Shown piece after piece: positions 5,315 to 7,313 of a stretch of 7,313 bases of DNA. The notes below the pieces were generated by a model. It saw only the letters and a program-made list of their open reading frames with translations. It ran no database searches and had not been told where the DNA came from. How positions within the stretch are numbered: the stretch's first letter is position 1; the number at the start of each line of letters is the position of its first letter. This DNA comes from UBA12151 sp964600645 (lineage in GTDB: Bacteria > Patescibacteriota > Minisyncoccia > Moranbacterales > UBA9337): positions 1 to 7,313 of the forward strand of contig CAZRJL010000044.1 of NCBI GenBank assembly GCA_964600645.1, read 5' to 3'. Position numbers and translations under genes: made by a program.

Positions 5315-7313
5315 TTACACCTGCCATTTCTCATCATTTTTTTCTTCCACCTCATCTTCTTGACTGAAAAATTTATCCGATGATTGCGCCTTTGAAATAT
5401 TTTCTGATAAAATTCCTCTCGGCTTTGAACCATTAGCGGGACCGATAATTCCTTTCTCTTCCAGCATATCTACAAGTCGCGCTGCCCTGTTATATCCCAC
5501 TCTCAATCTTCTTTGGAGTAATGACGCACTAGCACGTCCGGATTCGATCACAATTCTTTTCGCCTCTTCATAAAAATTATCCTCCTGTTGCTGGGAAAAT
5601 CCGCCGGATGAACTAAAATCAATCTCTTGATGCAAAAAATCTCCGATGGAAGAAATATCCTTTCCGGAATTCCGATCCTCCATTTCCACATCTGCGTCAC
5701 TTTCAACGTCCAAAAGATTGTCTTTTTGCCGTTTCCAGAATTTTACCACTCTTTTTACTTCCTCCTCATCAATCAACACTCCTTGTACTCTTAATGGCTT
5801 TGCTGAGTCGGAAGACAGAAAAAGCATATCGCCTCTTCCCAATAATTTTTCCGCTCCGGCCATATCCAAAATAGTGCGAGAATCAATCTGCGTTGCAACC
5901 TGCAAAGCAATACGAGTAGTAATATTCGCCTTTATCAATCCGGTTAAAACCTCAACGCTTGGACGCTGAGTTGAAACAATCAAATGGATTCCAATCGCTC
6001 TTGCCATTTGAGCCAAGCGAATAATCGCCCCTTCAACTTCCTTGCCATGCGCCGCCATCAAATCAGCCAACTCATCAATAACAATAACAATATACGGAAG
6101 CTTTTTTAAATCCTCTTCGATTTGAGCGCCTGTTTCCGGATCAATAAACTTTCTTTTCTTTCCTTCGGAAAATTTCAAATGATAAGAAACCAAATCCCGC
6201 GAACCGGTATCCTGCAAAAGTCTATATCTTTGCTCCATTTCTCCAATCGCCCATTTTAAAACATTAATCACTTTACTATTTTCCACAATCACATCGGAAA
6301 GCAAATGAGGAATTCCGTTATACAATGAAAGCTCTACGCGCTTAGGATCCACTAGTACCAATTTCAAATCATCGGGAGTATTTTGATAAAGCAATGAAAT
6401 TAAAATGGAATTGATACACACGCTTTTTCCTGTTCCCGTCGCTCCAGCAACAAGCAAATGCGGCATTTTTCGCAAATCTTTGAATATATATTTTCCACCC
6501 ACATTTTTTCCCAAAATAAGATTCATCGTCGAAGTGGAGTCTCGAAATAAAATATCCTCCAAAGCATCCCGCATACGCACCGAAGCCACTGTCTTGTTGG
6601 GAACTTCAATTCCAATCATCGATTTTCCCGGGATAGGAGCTTCAATTCGAATAGGATGCGCCGCTAATGCCAAAGACAAATCGGCTCCGAGCGCGGTGAT
6701 GCGACTCAGCTTCACTCCAACTGCCGGACGAAAACTATATTGTGTTACAGTAGGACCAACAAGGATGCCGCCTTCTTCAACTTCAATGCCGAAATAACTG
6801 AAAGTTCTTTTTATTATTTCAGACTTCTTTTGAGTATCTCCTCCTTGCGCCTTTCCACTGGAATTTTCCAAAAGTCTCAAAGGAGGAAGATCCCAATTAT
6901 TTCCGATAGCACGGGAAGCAAATCCTTTTGGAGGTGCATTTTTCCGAAGCGCCGGCTGAAAATTATCTCCACTGCGCATTTTTTTGTTTTTTTCCTTTTT
7001 TTCTTCCTCAATTTCAGCTTTCAATTCATCCTCAGATCCCGACACAAATTCGATTTTCTTAATATTGTTTCCAAGATCTTCTTTTTCCGGAACTTTTTCA
7101 ATCTCATTTTTATCGTTTTTTACTTCCTCTGCAATAATTTCCGCGCTCTTTTTATTCTCCTTTTCCGCATCTTCTTTAATAACATCGCTACTCTCGACAA
7201 CAGATTTATCTTCTTCTCTTTTTTTCAAAGAAGAAAAAAATCTTTGCCCCAAAGCAACTAATGAAAAATTAAAAGCGATAATAATTCCAATCAAAAAAAT
7301 TGCCGACAAAATA
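5315..7313 (-). CDS. ftsK: DNA translocase FtsK/SpoIIIE, 5' end missing
   Basis: FtsK is the septum-anchored hexameric motor that pumps chromosomal DNA during division. The frame runs past the right edge: the codon at 7309 is TTG inside hydrophobic sequence, not a real start, so the upstream membrane segments are missing. Counting from 7309, residues ~1-20 are the end of the last membrane segment. Residues ~27-115 are a highly charged Glu/Lys linker. The motor follows: alpha-beta part ~160-280 (GPTVTQYSFRPAVGVKLSRI), Walker A GATGTGKS (289-296), VLVDPKRVELSLY (318-330), Walker B IVIVIDELADLM (407-418) and STQRPS (446-451). The C-terminal gamma winged helix at ~575-635 has GYNRAARLVDMLE and GSKPRG, the family signature for reading polarised DNA motifs and contacting XerD. 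An acidic 30-residue tail ends at TAA. The motor and gamma domain are complete and lack no visible key residue. The rodZ-like gene follows after 100 bp. Confidence 0.96.
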   Translation of the reverse strand, partial: ILSAIFLIGIIIAFNFSLVALGQRFFSSLKKREEDKSVVESSDVIKEDAEKENKKSAEIIAEEVKNDKNEIEKVPEKEDLGNNIKKIEFVSGSEDELKAEIEEEKKEKNKKMRSGDNFQPALRKNAPPKGFASRAIGNNWDLPPLRLLENSSGKAQGGDTQKKSEIIKRTFSYFGIEVEEGGILVGPTVTQYSFRPAVGVKLSRITALGADLSLALAAHPIRIEAPIPGKSMIGIEVPNKTVASVRMRDALEDILFRDSTSTMNLILGKNVGGKYIFKDLRKMPHLLVAGATGTGKSVCINSILISLLYQNTPDDLKLVLVDPKRVELSLYNGIPHLLSDVIVENSKVINVLKWAIGEMEQRYRLLQDTGSRDLVSYHLKFSEGKKRKFIDPETGAQIEEDLKKLPYIVIVIDELADLMAAHGKEVEGAIIRLAQMARAIGIHLIVSTQRPSVEVLTGLIKANITTRIALQVATQIDSRTILDMAGAEKLLGRGDMLFLSSDSAKPLRVQGVLIDEEEVKRVVKFWKRQKDNLLDVESDADVEMEDRNSGKDISSIGDFLHQEIDFSSSGGFSQQQEDNFYEEAKRIVIESGRASASLLQRRLRVGYNRAARLVDMLEEKGIIGPANGSKPRGILSENISKAQSSDKFFSQEDEVEEKNDEKWQV

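Noticed and set aside
5646..7261. Plus-strand open frames over ftsK (5646-5969, 6405-6797, 6740-7261)
   Set aside because: All are antisense to conserved FtsK sequence and their products (Phe/Ser/Ile-rich) show no domain or signal.
7307..7309. TTG at 7309 as the ftsK start codon
   Set aside because: The frame stays open to the window edge, the codon is inside a membrane segment, and FtsK normally has several membrane segments upstream.
1..7313. Alternative genetic code with TGA recoded as glycine, known in some CPR lineages
   Set aside because: recA and uppP both end at TGA at the expected family length, and no TGA interrupts any of the six genes.

Overview
The window is AT-rich and completely filled by six consecutive genes on the minus strand, read from the right end to the left end. 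They are: an ftsK DNA translocase (5' end outside the window), a rodZ-like membrane HTH protein, recA, uppP, a LolD/MacB-type ABC ATPase with a long C-terminal extension, and a MacB/FtsX-type ABC permease (3' end outside the window). I see no tRNA, rRNA, CRISPR array, transposase, phage gene or toxin-antitoxin pair. The long plus-strand open frames are antisense shadows of these genes.

Organism: this is a bacterium using the standard bacterial code. recA and uppP end at TGA at normal family length, so TGA is not recoded here. The compact spacers, Lys/Glu/Ile-rich proteins, lack of Shine-Dalgarno sequences and the ABC ATPase with a private C-terminal domain together suggest a Patescibacteria/CPR genome, perhaps Parcubacteria-like. 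That is an inference from style, not from a marker tree.

Layout (minus strand, order of transcription): ftsK 7313-5315; 100-bp spacer with short repeats and a possible -10 box; rodZ-like 5214-4192; 25-bp spacer; recA 4166-3144; 77-bp spacer with two palindromes, one matching the form ATTCCC-N8-GGGAAT; uppP 3066-2254; 52-bp spacer with a tandem TATAAT; ABC ATPase 2201-879; 9-bp spacer; ABC permease 869-1.

The right part links chromosome handling (FtsK, RecA) with cell shape (RodZ) and recycling of the undecaprenyl carrier lipid (UppP). The left part is a two-gene exporter or envelope-remodelling ABC system. rodZ-recA and ATPase-permease are tight enough to be co-transcribed. The core genes are ordinary housekeeping genes. 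The least explained items are the ~200-residue extension of the ABC ATPase, the palindromes between recA and uppP, and the uniform absence of ribosome-binding sites. I found no convincing new multi-gene system.
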